Positions 55,629 through 64,000 of a stretch of DNA of 64,000 bases are shown here, in pieces (position 1 is the stretch's first letter; the number at the start of each line of letters is the position of its first letter). The stretch lies in NCBI RefSeq assembly GCF_001908275.1, contig NZ_CP018620.1, positions 4,712,001-4,776,000 on the forward strand, read 5' to 3'. The position numbers and the translations under genes were made by a program. Source of the stretch: Paenibacillus xylanexedens (GTDB lineage Bacteria > Bacillota > Bacilli > Paenibacillales > Paenibacillaceae). The notes under the pieces were generated by a model, which worked only from the letters and a program-made list of their open reading frames with translations, did not search any database and was not told the origin of the DNA.

Positions 55629-57028
55629 GACGTCTCCTCCGTTCCCGCTTCGATGGGACTAGCAGAGTAAGCCGCAATGTGTTGCCCGATAGGCACGTGA
55701 GATAACCCGGATTCCGAGTTGTAAACGCGCTGACCACGGCAAAATACGTCTGCAATCTGACAGTTAAATGTACGTCCCACATAAGGGCTCTGTTTATGCG
55801 TATAGAGCAGATCCTCCGTGTTCAGGGTCGTGCTTCTCTCCCAGTCAATCAGGACCAGATCTGCATCCTTGCCAATTGCAATCTCCCCTTTACTCTCCAG
55901 ACCAAGCCTTCTGGCAGGCTGAAGGGAGAGTACTCTTCCGAGCAACGGGAGGTTTATATTACGCTGAAGATGTCCGTCCTCCAGCATGATCAGCAGTGTG
56001 CTTTGCGCTCCGGATATACCGCCCCAGATTTCGAAGAAATTATCGGATTTTTTCATGGATGGCGGACATGGCGAATGGTCTGAGGCAATAACATCAATCA
56101 ATCCCGAAGTCAGTGCATCCCATAACTGCTCCTGCTCGGAAGAGCTACGAAGTGGTGGAGCACATTTCGCTACAGCACCCAAACGGACCACATCCTGATC
56201 GACCAGCGTCAGATAATGAGGGCATGTCTCCGAAGTGACGTCTTGCCCACGCCGTTTAGCCTCTGCAATTAGATCCAGGGCTTCCCGGGTGCTAATATGC
56301 ACAAAATGCAGCGCACACCCGGTCTGTTCACCGTATTTCAACGCTCGCGCAACCGCGACGACTTCGGCTTCCACAGGACGGGACTGGACATAATCCATCG
56401 GTTCCGTCTTTCCCTCAGCAATGCTTTTCGCGCCGAGTTCGGCAACGATGCCTTCGTCCTCTGCATGAAGTGCCAGCACACGTTTTAATGTTGCAAGTTC
56501 ATGCATTCCGTCCAATAGCGTATGATCATCGGCTCTGGCAAAGATATCTTCCCCTTCGCCTCCCGGCTCGGACATAAATGCCTTGAATCCGGCAGCACCC
56601 AGCTGTGACAGTGGTGCAAGTTCCTCACGATTGCCGGGAACCAAGCCCCCCCAGAAGGCATAATCAACATACGATTGGTCTGTTGCTGCTTTCATTTTCA
56701 TTTCCCATGCTTCCGGCCTTGTGGTTGGTGGTACACCGTTAAGCGGCATATCGACATAGGTCGTGATTCCACCTGCGGCAAGGGCTGCCGATCCAGACCT
56801 GAACCCCTCCCAACTGGCGAGTCCGGGTTCATTGAAGTGTACATGAATGTCCACCACTCCCGGCATCACTGTAAGGCCTTCAGCTTCTATAATTCTAGTC
56901 GCTTCGCCAGCGGCCAGCCGTGTGGATATGTCTGTTATTTTTTCACCAGTAATGCCAATATCCAGTTGTTCTACCCGATCTCTCAGCACCACCCGGGCCC
57001 CCCGGATGATGGTATCAAATGTTGTCAT
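55625..57028 (-). CDS. pucH: Allantoinase
   Basis: The protein has about 467 residues from ATG 57028, chosen because GGGGGAGGG lies upstream; the frame opens at 57070. Cyclic amidohydrolase motifs: MPGVVDIHVHFNEPGLASWE (metal HxH), the carboxylated lysine region AAGFKAFMSEPGGEG, ALHAEDEGI, HFVHISTREALDL and IASDHSPCPPSMK. It hydrolyses allantoin to allantoate. The gene order L-M-H-F-G-ggt forms a complete urate-to-oxalurate unit. Confidence 0.9.
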   Translation of the reverse strand: MTTFDTIIRGARVVLRDRVEQLDIGITGEKITDISTRLAAGEATRIIEAEGLTVMPGVVDIHVHFNEPGLASWEGFRSGSAALAAGGITTYVDMPLNGVPPTTRPEAWEMKMKAATDQSYVDYAFWGGLVPGNREELAPLSQLGAAGFKAFMSEPGGEGEDIFARADDHTLLDGMHELATLKRVLALHAEDEGIVAELGAKSIAEGKTEPMDYVQSRPVEAEVVAVARALKYGEQTGCALHFVHISTREALDLIAEAKRRGQDVTSETCPHYLTLVDQDVVRLGAVAKCAPPLRSSSEQEQLWDALTSGLIDVIASDHSPCPPSMKKSDNFFEIWGGISGAQSTLLIMLEDGHLQRNINLPLLGRVLSLQPARRLGLESKGEIAIGKDADLVLIDWERSTTLNTEDLLYTHKQSPYVGRTFNCQIADVFCRGQRVYNSESGLSHVPIGQHIAAYSASPIEAGTEETS

Positions 57029-57072
57029 GTGGATGACCCTCCCCCCTGAATCAGAACCGGATGTGTGCATAT

Positions 57073-57450
57073 TCAGCTTCCCCGGTATGTACTGTAACCT
57101 CCTGGAGCAATCAATAATGGAATATGGTAATGGCTTGAGGCATCAGATACGGCAAAACGAATCGGAACAATCGTCCATAATGCCTGCCCCAGCTCCTCCA
57201 ACGAACGCTGTGCGTAATAACTCTCGACATGGAATTGAAGTTCATATATCGCTGGCTCCAACTTGCCTCCATCCAGCAACGGTGCATCCAAACGCCCATC
57301 CGCATTGGTCACCGATTCAGCCACTTTTGTCTTGCTTTCCTGTTCTCCATCCCTCTTCAAGGTGTACAGTTCGATCCGAACACCCGCAGCAGGCACGCCT
57401 TTGGATGTATCCAGCACATGTGTTGTAATTCGTCCTTCAGACATCGACAT
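57073..57450 (-). CDS. pucM: 5-hydroxyisourate hydrolase (transthyretin-like)
   Basis: This 125-residue transthyretin-related protein has GRITTHVLDTSKGVPAAGVR at the N-terminus, and the C-terminal HYHIPLLIAPGGYSTYRGS carries the family's diagnostic YRGS ending. It hydrolyses 5-hydroxyisourate, the uricase product. Its start overlaps the pucL stop by one base (TAATG), so translation is coupled. Confidence 0.94.
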   Translation of the reverse strand: MSMSEGRITTHVLDTSKGVPAAGVRIELYTLKRDGEQESKTKVAESVTNADGRLDAPLLDGGKLEPAIYELQFHVESYYAQRSLEELGQALWTIVPIRFAVSDASSHYHIPLLIAPGGYSTYRGS

Positions 57451-58955
57451 TAGACGTCACCTGCTTTCCCAGAGTCACGGCCGTCTGTTCCCAGATCATC
57501 CCTTGTCATCGAGAAACCCTGGAATCCGTATGGTGGCCTCGGCTCGGTAAATACTTTGCCTTCTCCCTCTTGCACTTCCTCCAGCACTGTCTCCCACGTC
57601 CGATTGTTGGATTCAAATGAAACCTCACTCAGTTGCTCAAATCGGCTTAACAACCTTCGTCCAATCTGGTAGATCAGATGTTGAATGGAAGCGGATCGAC
57701 ACTCATGAAATACCGCAGCAGCCAAATCTCTGACCTGTTCCGCCGCTACATACCGTCCACGCTGATCATCTATACCATCTCTCGGATCTTCATAACGCCA
57801 ATTGATGTTCAGGAAAATAAATAACGGTCGATCCCATGTCTCTGGAAGAGTGGTATATTCATCCTGCATAAATCCGGCAAATTCACTGCCTTTGACCTTG
57901 ATCAGTCTCAGATCGGCTACACCACTGAAATGGTTGCTTAGTTCAATCGAGTCTCCTGTTCGTTCTGCTTCCACAGCAGCTGTCGCACGATCATTCTGCG
58001 AATAACGAAATACGAGCGCACTCGGTCGATAACTTCCTTCTAATCCAATGGGTATATCTTCAAACGGAATCTGGTCCGCTGTCATCTGAACCTTGCTCAT
58101 CTGCGGATACGTCTCCAGGAAACGCCGACTTACCAGCGCAAGAAATCCTTCCACCGTCGCCCCTGTGTAATCCGCTGCATGTTTGAGAATGAAATTTTTC
58201 ATCGAATCGGTTGCGACCACCAGCGAATTATCCCCTTCTGCAAAAGAAGGCAAGAATTCATCCCCCTGCACAGCCACCTTGATGTTCAATCCAAACAGAA
58301 TATTGCTGCGTCCCATAAAAGGAGATTCCGGAATGGACTGTATACCCGTCAAAGGTTTGGCGTAGGAACGGTACATCCAGACATCCCCTTTGCCGTAATA
58401 CATGGTCCGCTGCTGCACTGCGGCTGGCTTGCTCACGAACTCATGTTCATGACCGATCTGTGCAAGCCACTGCTCCAAACGAATGCCCGCTATCTTGAAT
58501 ACTTCCTTTAATGCAGTCTCGAATTCTTCTTCCCTGCCTCGGCGATGACGTTGCCTCATGGATTCGAGGATGGAACTTGCGGTATGGCCTTTAACAGCCA
58601 ATATGAATGGAAAGCCAAATTGGCTTGTATATACTTTGTTTAATTGTTGAATTTCGTTGAATTGTTCTTGTGAAAGTGAATCCAGCCCTGCACCAGCCTG
58701 CTCCTGAACGGAGTTGCTGCTCATGCTGATTCGTGCTCCAAGATCCGGGTGATTTCGAAGCAACTGCAACTTCACCTGTTCATCCGATGCCTGAACCACG
58801 TTTTTCATCACTTTCATCATCTGTTCAAATGAATCAAAAGGTCGTGAAAGCCCGGCACGCTCAGCCACCCATGGTGATTCCTCAAATAAGCCGCCAAACG
58901 CATGCACAAACTGTGTGATAGACCAGTTGTTAACAAGTTTAATTAAGTCGCGCAT
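57450..58955 (-). CDS. pucL: Bifunctional OHCU decarboxylase/urate oxidase
   Basis: The 501-residue fusion has residues ~1-170 as OHCU decarboxylase (FVHAFGGLFEESPWVAERAG, LLRNHPDLGARISMSSNSVQ, FGFPFILAVKGHTASSILES), and ~180-495 as urate oxidase (MYYGKGDVWMYRSYAKPLTG, SFAEGDNSLVVATDSMKNF, FMQDEYTTLPETWDRPLF). It therefore catalyses urate oxidation and the final decarboxylation to allantoin, with PucM acting between. The same fusion is known from B. subtilis PucL. It is the first gene of the urate operon. Confidence 0.94.
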   Translation of the reverse strand: MRDLIKLVNNWSITQFVHAFGGLFEESPWVAERAGLSRPFDSFEQMMKVMKNVVQASDEQVKLQLLRNHPDLGARISMSSNSVQEQAGAGLDSLSQEQFNEIQQLNKVYTSQFGFPFILAVKGHTASSILESMRQRHRRGREEEFETALKEVFKIAGIRLEQWLAQIGHEHEFVSKPAAVQQRTMYYGKGDVWMYRSYAKPLTGIQSIPESPFMGRSNILFGLNIKVAVQGDEFLPSFAEGDNSLVVATDSMKNFILKHAADYTGATVEGFLALVSRRFLETYPQMSKVQMTADQIPFEDIPIGLEGSYRPSALVFRYSQNDRATAAVEAERTGDSIELSNHFSGVADLRLIKVKGSEFAGFMQDEYTTLPETWDRPLFIFLNINWRYEDPRDGIDDQRGRYVAAEQVRDLAAAVFHECRSASIQHLIYQIGRRLLSRFEQLSEVSFESNNRTWETVLEEVQEGEGKVFTEPRPPYGFQGFSMTRDDLGTDGRDSGKAGDV

Positions 58956-58992
58956 GTTAGAACCTCCGGTCTGTTATGGATTATTGTTCTTC

Positions 58993-59021
58993 ATTCTAAG
59001 TGCCGTTCAATGTCGCGACAA
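58993..59021 (-). promoter_or_regulatory. Promoter of the pucL operon with a small palindrome
   Basis: On the minus strand TTGTCG (59021-59016), 17 bases, TAGAAT (58998-58993). The 10-bp palindrome TGTCGCGACA covers the -35 box and could be part of a regulator site. Confidence 0.65.
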
Positions 59022-59115
59022 CAATATTTACGCAATTTTGTAATATAACATAACATCAGAGTTGTGATTTGTTTGCTGTGCACGGGAAGATCAGCTTTTG
59101 TTGTCCTCAAACATG

Positions 59116-59150
59116 AAAAAACCGCACTCCATCAACGGAATGCGGTTTTT
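59116..59150. terminator. Bidirectional terminator after pucR
   Basis: AAAAACCGCACTCC and GGAATGCGGTTTTT form a 14-bp stem with one G-U-type pair and a seven-base loop, flanked by A-run and T-run. It lies about 45 bases after the pucR stop codon and upstream of the pucL promoter. Confidence 0.88.
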
Positions 59151-59194
59151 GGGGGTCTAACCCGCTAGCATTGTCATGTTGCACAATTTGCGGT

Positions 59195-60817
59195 CTAGAG
59201 TTGGACATTGTGCGGTCTTGCAGCTGCTTTGTCCCGCACGAACTTGCGGAAGGTGAATACCAGCTTTAACTTAAGCAGATCATTCGTTTTCTTAAAGTCC
59301 ATTTGCAGCAAGCTGCCGACTTTCTCCATCCGATAAGTGACCGTGTTGCGATGCACAAACAGTTGTTTGGCAGCTTCATTGATCAGTCCATCATTTTCGA
59401 TAAAGGACTCCAATGTATTCATCAATACCTGATTGGGGTCACCGTCCCTGGCAAGTAACGGTTCAAGTACTTTGTTGCAGTAGTTCTCCATGATGTTATC
59501 CGGTACGTGTTGAAACACATAGGCAAATTCAAGCATTTCAAATTGCAACGCACGGTCTTTCATACCAAATCGACGAGCCAGTTGTCGTGTATCCAGACAC
59601 TCCTGGTATGCTTCACGGAGCGATTTGGGTTCATGTTTCATTTTGCTGATCCAGAAGCGTGGAGCCGGTGCCCCTTTCGCTTCTTGGGCTGCCAGAACAT
59701 CACCGAAACGGCTCAACAGAAAACTCGACAGCTCCTCTCCATAATCTCGCCCTGTTGGACAGGTGTAGATGGACAGAATGCCATCTTCAATCTGAAAATG
59801 CTGTGAGGCCGTGAATTGCATCAGCGGATTGTATTGCAACTCACGATGAATCTGTTTAAGCAACTTTCCCTCGGCAAACAGAGTCGGCTCAAGTGTAATC
59901 AATACGCACTGATAGGTTCCCTGGAACAGATGTACACCTTTGTTTTCACTCAAAGTGGTCAATTCCTGAACAGTCATTTTGTTATCCAGATACTGTGAAA
60001 GCAATGTACGCATTTCGTCTTGTACGGTCGGATTAATATGCTCACGATAGGTCATATCCATATAGAATGCCAGTACATCGGCAGCCTGTTGGAACAACTC
60101 TTCCTCTGCCCGAAGCGACAAAGCGGAATCCGTAAACACAAGCAACGATCCGTATTCTTCATCATTTTGCTTGATGGGTACGCGATGACAACTTCCCTGA
60201 TTCCATTTCACTCGGTGCATGACGGATTTCCAAGGCCAGCCTTGGGTTACCGCATCTCCTGCAATGCCTTCACTACCATACAGTACATGCCCACGAGAAC
60301 CAATGACTGCAAGCGGATAGTTCAACACTGTGGCTAATTCGGCAAACACATTCCGATGTGGCTGCTGTTGCAGTGCAAACTGCATTAATTTTTTCTGCTT
60401 TTGCACGACCTCATGCAGCAATCGGTTGCTACGTTCATGTTCAGCCTTGAACAAGGCATTCATCTGGTCGGAGAAGGTGAATTGGAAAGGGAGCTCAAGC
60501 AGCGGCAAACGAAGCCGATCAGCTTCCTCGACAATACCTTGGGGAATTGACTGCCAGAAACGTCCAAGTTTGATGCCGAGTCCTGCACAGCCGCGTTCAT
60601 TCAAACGTCGCATCAAACGCAGTGCATCCGTCTCACTGTCTTTCATAATAAAAGCGGTGGTGAACAACATTTCTCCGGATTTGATCCAATCCGCGATATC
60701 AGGAGCGTCCATGACATTAACGGATTTCATCATCCGTGAAGTCCCTTCTCCACCCGCAACCAGTTTGGCCTCTGACAACGGGTATACCTGTAAAGCCTCT
60801 TTAACCGTAAGTTGCAT
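59195..60817 (-). CDS. pucR: PucR-family transcriptional regulator of purine catabolism
   Basis: The protein has about 540 residues. The N-terminal PucR domain spans about 1-125 (LTVKEALQVYPLSEAKLVAG, DAPDIADWIKSGEMLFTTAF, CAGLGIKLGRFWQSIPQGI), with a middle GGDEF-like/CdaR region and a C-terminal helix-turn-helix (LINEAAKQLFVHRNTVTYRM), typical of PucR/CdaR proteins. The start at 60817 has GGGAGGT eight bases upstream; the frame opens at 60844. It is directly upstream of the urate operon and in the same orientation, but separated by a strong terminator. It probably activates the puc operons when purine breakdown products are present. Confidence 0.88.
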   Translation of the reverse strand: MQLTVKEALQVYPLSEAKLVAGGEGTSRMMKSVNVMDAPDIADWIKSGEMLFTTAFIMKDSETDALRLMRRLNERGCAGLGIKLGRFWQSIPQGIVEEADRLRLPLLELPFQFTFSDQMNALFKAEHERSNRLLHEVVQKQKKLMQFALQQQPHRNVFAELATVLNYPLAVIGSRGHVLYGSEGIAGDAVTQGWPWKSVMHRVKWNQGSCHRVPIKQNDEEYGSLLVFTDSALSLRAEEELFQQAADVLAFYMDMTYREHINPTVQDEMRTLLSQYLDNKMTVQELTTLSENKGVHLFQGTYQCVLITLEPTLFAEGKLLKQIHRELQYNPLMQFTASQHFQIEDGILSIYTCPTGRDYGEELSSFLLSRFGDVLAAQEAKGAPAPRFWISKMKHEPKSLREAYQECLDTRQLARRFGMKDRALQFEMLEFAYVFQHVPDNIMENYCNKVLEPLLARDGDPNQVLMNTLESFIENDGLINEAAKQLFVHRNTVTYRMEKVGSLLQMDFKKTNDLLKLKLVFTFRKFVRDKAAARPHNVQL

Positions 60818-60938
60818 GGACACTACCTCCCATATATATAACACAATATTATGTCATTCTGGTTAATGAAACTGAATTTCGCATTATTTTTCTAATTAAA
60901 TCCATATTCATGCTTTCAACTTTTATTTCTTGTTAAGT

Positions 60939-60944
60939 ATTATA
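60939..60944 (-). promoter_or_regulatory. Putative -10 element of pucR
   Basis: TATAAT on the minus strand lies about 120 bases before the pucR start, in a very AT-rich stretch. No clear -35 box is seen. Confidence 0.4.
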
Positions 60945-61052
60945 ACATCATTTTTCTAAATAAAGCTTACACGACAAAAAAATAAAACCTATGACCTAAT
61001 TACAGCGCACTTCCCTGTAATTGGCATAAGTTTTATAAGTTACTATGATCCA

Positions 61053-61241
61053 CATAATGTGGAAGTAATCCATTTACACGATAACGGAGAGGGCAGAAAA
61101 AACCTGAAAAAGCGAAGCGTTCGCCTTTATCCCCGGATTTTCCCCTTTGAAAAAGGGAATCGAAAAAATCTGGGGATAACAGCGATTGGAGGGTTGTTCT
61201 GTCATCGTAGTGTCCGTGTAAATAATCTTTAGTTCAACTAC
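61053..61241 (-). repeat. Dispersed inverted-repeat element, copy R4 (full-length, reverse orientation)
   Basis: This is the reverse-oriented counterpart of R1. Read on the minus strand it starts TTTAGTTC-like near the kinase stop, then ATTATTTACACGGACACTACG, the stem GATGACAG/CTGTTATC with ACAACCCTCCAATCG in the loop, and then a hairpin with arms TATCCCC/GGGGATA where R1 has TATCTCC/GGAGATA. It ends in CGTTATCGTGTAAATG. It begins two bases after the histidine kinase stop codon. Confidence 0.77.
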
Positions 61242-61243
61242 AA

Positions 61244-63988
61244 TCAGATTTCCATGGTTTCGTGATTCATCCATAATTTCATACGGGATAATACATCTTT
61301 GATATTCAGCGGTTTGCTGAGATAGTCCGAAGCTCCTGCTGCAATACATTTCTCCCGATCCTCTTTCATGGCTTTGGCTGTCAGCGCAATAATCGGAAGC
61401 TGGGTCATGCCAAGTCGTTCACGGATCTGGCGAGTCGTCTCATAACCATCCAGTTCCGGCATCATAATATCCATCATGATGATATCAGGCTTGACTCCTC
61501 CACGCTCCAGCAATTCCAGACATTCGTACCCATTCTGGGCTGATATGACATTCATGCCGTATTGTTCGAGAGCGTTAGCCAGCGCATATACATTTCGAAT
61601 ATCATCATCAACAACAAGCACTTGACGACCACTGAGCAAAGATTCTTCCAGAGGTGTCAATAAAACATCCGATTGTCCGGAAGTGATTGAAGGAAGCTTA
61701 TTGACCTCAGGTGTAGTGGTAGCCACCTCATTCAGGAACAACCGCGATGCATTCATAGTCTCAGGTTCATCTCTTCGCAGTGGCAGGAACAGCGTGAACA
61801 CACTGCCATGTCCTTCACGACTTGTAGCCGAGATTGAACCCCCCAGCAAATTCGCAAGCGATTGAGAGATAGACAGGCCAAGTCCGGTCCCCCCGTATTT
61901 ACGTGCTGTAGCTCCATCCGCCTGTTTGAAAGCATCGAAGATCTGCACGAGTTTGTTATCCGCAATTCCGATCCCTGTATCACTGACGGAGAAAGCAATC
62001 ACGTCGGTCTCTTGGTCTTTCAATTCAGGATGAGCCAGACTCATTTTGGAGATGGTTAAGGCAACTTCACCCTCACTGGTGAACTTGAATGCGTTCGAGA
62101 GCAGGTTTCGGAGAATCTGATGCAATCTCATCTCATCCGTCACGATCGTTTCCGGTAAAGGACTTTGGAGCTGAATCCGAAAATCTATTTTTTTCTGTTC
62201 CGCTGTTTTCAGGAAATACTGGTTCATAACTTCAGGAACACTGCCCAGATAGACATCATCGAAATCCACTTCCATCTGTCCGGCTTCCACCTTGGATAGA
62301 TCCAGAATATCATTGATCAGATTCAGCAGGTCTTTTCCTGATTTGTGAATGACTGAAGCATAGTTCTGCTCTTCACTATTCAAGTGTTGATTTTTATTTT
62401 CAGCCAATATCTCAGATAAAATCAACATGCTGTTGAGCGGTGTCCGCAGTTCATGGGACATGTTCGCCAAGAATTCGGATTTGTACCCCGAGCTCGTTCG
62501 TAACTGATCTGCCACAACCGAAAGTTCATTGGCTGATGTCTCTGCAGCACTCTTCTGTACTTCCAGACGATCGTTCAGCATATGAAGCTCTTCGGTCTGC
62601 ATCTGCAGTTCCTCCGTCTGAGACAACATCTCTTCGGTCTGAGCCTGAAGTTTCTCCGATTGTGCCTGTAATTCTTCATTCAGAACTTGTGACTCATCAT
62701 ATAATTGCTGTAATTCCATGCGAGTGACGGTCGAGTGTAGTGAAACACCAAAAATGTCCGTCAGTTCTTGCATCAGCTTCATATCATTCTCTTGCAACGG
62801 CTTCATTGAAGCAAGCTCGATTACCGCAATCGTTCTGCCTTCGAAGAGGACCGGTACTACAGTAAGTGATGTGGCAGATGTATACCCGAGCCCCGAAGAG
62901 ATTCGGATATAGTTCTGGGGCAGATCATTCATGCGTAGAACTCGCTTCTCAACAGCACTTTGACCTACAAGCCCCTCACCCGGGGCAAGCGACACTTTAC
63001 CGAGCGAACGTTCTTTCTCTCCATCCCCAGCATATGCAGCCACGCGCAGCAGTCGATTGTCTTTCCAGTAATATAAAACGCTATAGGGAACTTCAAACAA
63101 CTTGGCAAGCTCGTTCAGGAACAAGCGGGACAATCCCTCCAGATTGGTCGGGTTCTGTAAGAGTGTGGCAATGCCTGTGATCTGGTCCTTGACCCGATTC
63201 TGTTCCTGTACTTCATCCAGTAATTTGTTGGTTTCGTGGCCCAGGTCTCCCACTTCATCATGTGTCCGAACCTGAATCCGCTGCTTCAGGTTTCCACCTT
63301 TGGAGATATCACTGATGGTTTGCATAACATCTCGCAACGTTTTGACGATATTTCCTGATATCACAATCGCAGCGGCAATGGATAATGCTGCAATAATACC
63401 CCACAGCGTGTACATAATCGTCAGTAGTGTGGAACTGCGTCTGGCAAGTTCAGTAACCCTCGCCTCGGTCAGAGCGATCTCTGTGTTACGGAAGGTTGTA
63501 AGTTGAGAGCGCAGTAGATCAATTTCAGTTTTACCCGGATCAGATTGAAAGAATGCAACAACTTTCGCTTGATCCCCTTGCTTTTTCAAGTCCACCGACG
63601 GCTCCCCAGCGATCTCAATCCAGCGTGTAATATGAGCTTTGATGCTTTGCAGACTCTGCTGCTGTGAAGGATTATCGCTAATGAGAGCATTCAACTGATT
63701 ATAGTTGGAACTCCACTGGGATAGGCCTTGGGAGTAAGGCTCCAAGTAACTTTCATTGCCTGTAATCATGAATCCACGCTGTCCTGTCTCCATGTTCAAG
63801 ACATTTTTTTCAATCGCGTTGGTCAGATTATGTACTTCCAGATCATGATGGGAGATAAAATCATTTTCCTTCTGTAACACATTAATTTGGGCCGTAAGCA
63901 CTAGCAGAACAGCACCAAACAAAAGCACAACCACAAGATAGCCCAATAAAATTTTGGAGCGTATCGTAAATCTTCTCGTTTTTGACAA
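61244..63988 (-). CDS. Hybrid sensor histidine kinase/response regulator (CHASE3-HAMP-GAF-HisKA-HATPase-REC)
   Basis: The protein has about 914 residues from TTG 63988 (GAGG upstream), although the frame stays open to the window edge, so an earlier start is possible. Order: transmembrane helix 1 (ILLGYLVVVLLFGAVLLVL); extracellular CHASE3 domain (GQRGFMITGNESYLEPY); transmembrane helix 2 near 190-207; HAMP; GAF domain about 285-425; coiled coil rich in QTEELQMQTEEL; HisKA with phospho-acceptor His in FLANMSHELRTPLN; HATPase (RNLLSNAFKFT, DTGIGI, GGTGLGLSIS); receiver domain (VLVVDDDIRNV, phospho-Asp in IMMDIMMPELDGYE, final Lys in YLSKPLN). It ends in a receiver and so must act through another protein. 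The signal is unknown. Confidence 0.9.
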   Translation of the reverse strand: MSKTRRFTIRSKILLGYLVVVLLFGAVLLVLTAQINVLQKENDFISHHDLEVHNLTNAIEKNVLNMETGQRGFMITGNESYLEPYSQGLSQWSSNYNQLNALISDNPSQQQSLQSIKAHITRWIEIAGEPSVDLKKQGDQAKVVAFFQSDPGKTEIDLLRSQLTTFRNTEIALTEARVTELARRSSTLLTIMYTLWGIIAALSIAAAIVISGNIVKTLRDVMQTISDISKGGNLKQRIQVRTHDEVGDLGHETNKLLDEVQEQNRVKDQITGIATLLQNPTNLEGLSRLFLNELAKLFEVPYSVLYYWKDNRLLRVAAYAGDGEKERSLGKVSLAPGEGLVGQSAVEKRVLRMNDLPQNYIRISSGLGYTSATSLTVVPVLFEGRTIAVIELASMKPLQENDMKLMQELTDIFGVSLHSTVTRMELQQLYDESQVLNEELQAQSEKLQAQTEEMLSQTEELQMQTEELHMLNDRLEVQKSAAETSANELSVVADQLRTSSGYKSEFLANMSHELRTPLNSMLILSEILAENKNQHLNSEEQNYASVIHKSGKDLLNLINDILDLSKVEAGQMEVDFDDVYLGSVPEVMNQYFLKTAEQKKIDFRIQLQSPLPETIVTDEMRLHQILRNLLSNAFKFTSEGEVALTISKMSLAHPELKDQETDVIAFSVSDTGIGIADNKLVQIFDAFKQADGATARKYGGTGLGLSISQSLANLLGGSISATSREGHGSVFTLFLPLRRDEPETMNASRLFLNEVATTTPEVNKLPSITSGQSDVLLTPLEESLLSGRQVLVVDDDIRNVYALANALEQYGMNVISAQNGYECLELLERGGVKPDIIMMDIMMPELDGYETTRQIRERLGMTQLPIIALTAKAMKEDREKCIAAGASDYLSKPLNIKDVLSRMKLWMNHETMEI

Positions 63989-64000
63989 CGCGGAAACCTC

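Overview
The window looks like chromosomal DNA of a Paenibacillus-type low-GC Gram-positive. The evidence is strong AGGAGG-type ribosome binding sites with some GTG/TTG starts, CcpA-type cre sites, a Bacillus-style purine-degradation (puc) locus, GlpX, a PucR regulator and a multidomain secreted GH26 mannanase. The genus is inferred from gene content; no rRNA or tRNA gene was seen. Almost every gene is on the minus strand. The exceptions are one lacI-type regulator (6997-8013) and the adaA/radical-SAM pair (11316-12715).

Layout. (1) 1-8.4 kb: the N-terminal part of a hydantoinase/oxoprolinase subunit with an FCD-type regulator; then an L-fucose operon (isomerase, kinase, aldolase) divergent from its LacI-type regulator, with a LacI-type palindrome and a cre site between them. 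(2) 8.4-17.2 kb: an epimerase/methyltransferase/oxidoreductase operon, a DNA-repair pair (AdaA plus a SplB-like radical SAM protein), and a lacI-gfo-thuA-gfo sugar operon with its own operator. (3) 17.4-18.5 kb: glpX. (4) 19.8-38.8 kb: a biosynthetic island of eight minus-strand genes. In order of transcription these are a protein possibly of the BtrH-N type, a 62-aa protein, two NodU/CmcH-type carbamoyltransferases (the first-transcribed one has lost consensus residues), a SyrP-like non-haem iron hydroxylase, a 2997-aa three-module NRPS without thioesterase, and two ABC exporters. A-domain codes read by eye suggest Asn-Asn-Ser, so a small hydroxylated and O-carbamoylated peptide is a reasonable hypothesis. 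AT-rich, decayed sequence lies on both sides of the island (18.5-19.8 and 38.8-41.0 kb). (5) 40.0-43.7 kb: a GNAT acetyltransferase with an altered C-terminus, a broken YczE-like gene and the GH26 mannanase. (6) 44.0-60.8 kb: purine catabolism, comprising xanthine dehydrogenase (pucABCDE), an amidohydrolase-type purine deaminase, then uricase/OHCU decarboxylase, HIU hydrolase, allantoinase, allantoate amidohydrolase, ureidoglycine aminotransferase and a GGT-family protein that may be oxamate amidohydrolase, with pucR upstream. (7) 61.2-64 kb: a large hybrid histidine kinase.

Two repeat families stand out. Four copies of an inverted-repeat element (8.0, 12.7, 51.4, 61.1 kb) lie directly behind stop codons and show paired base changes that preserve stems. 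A second family, built on GTTCTTGTC, occurs only at the upstream edge of the biosynthetic island and runs into the end of the GNAT gene.
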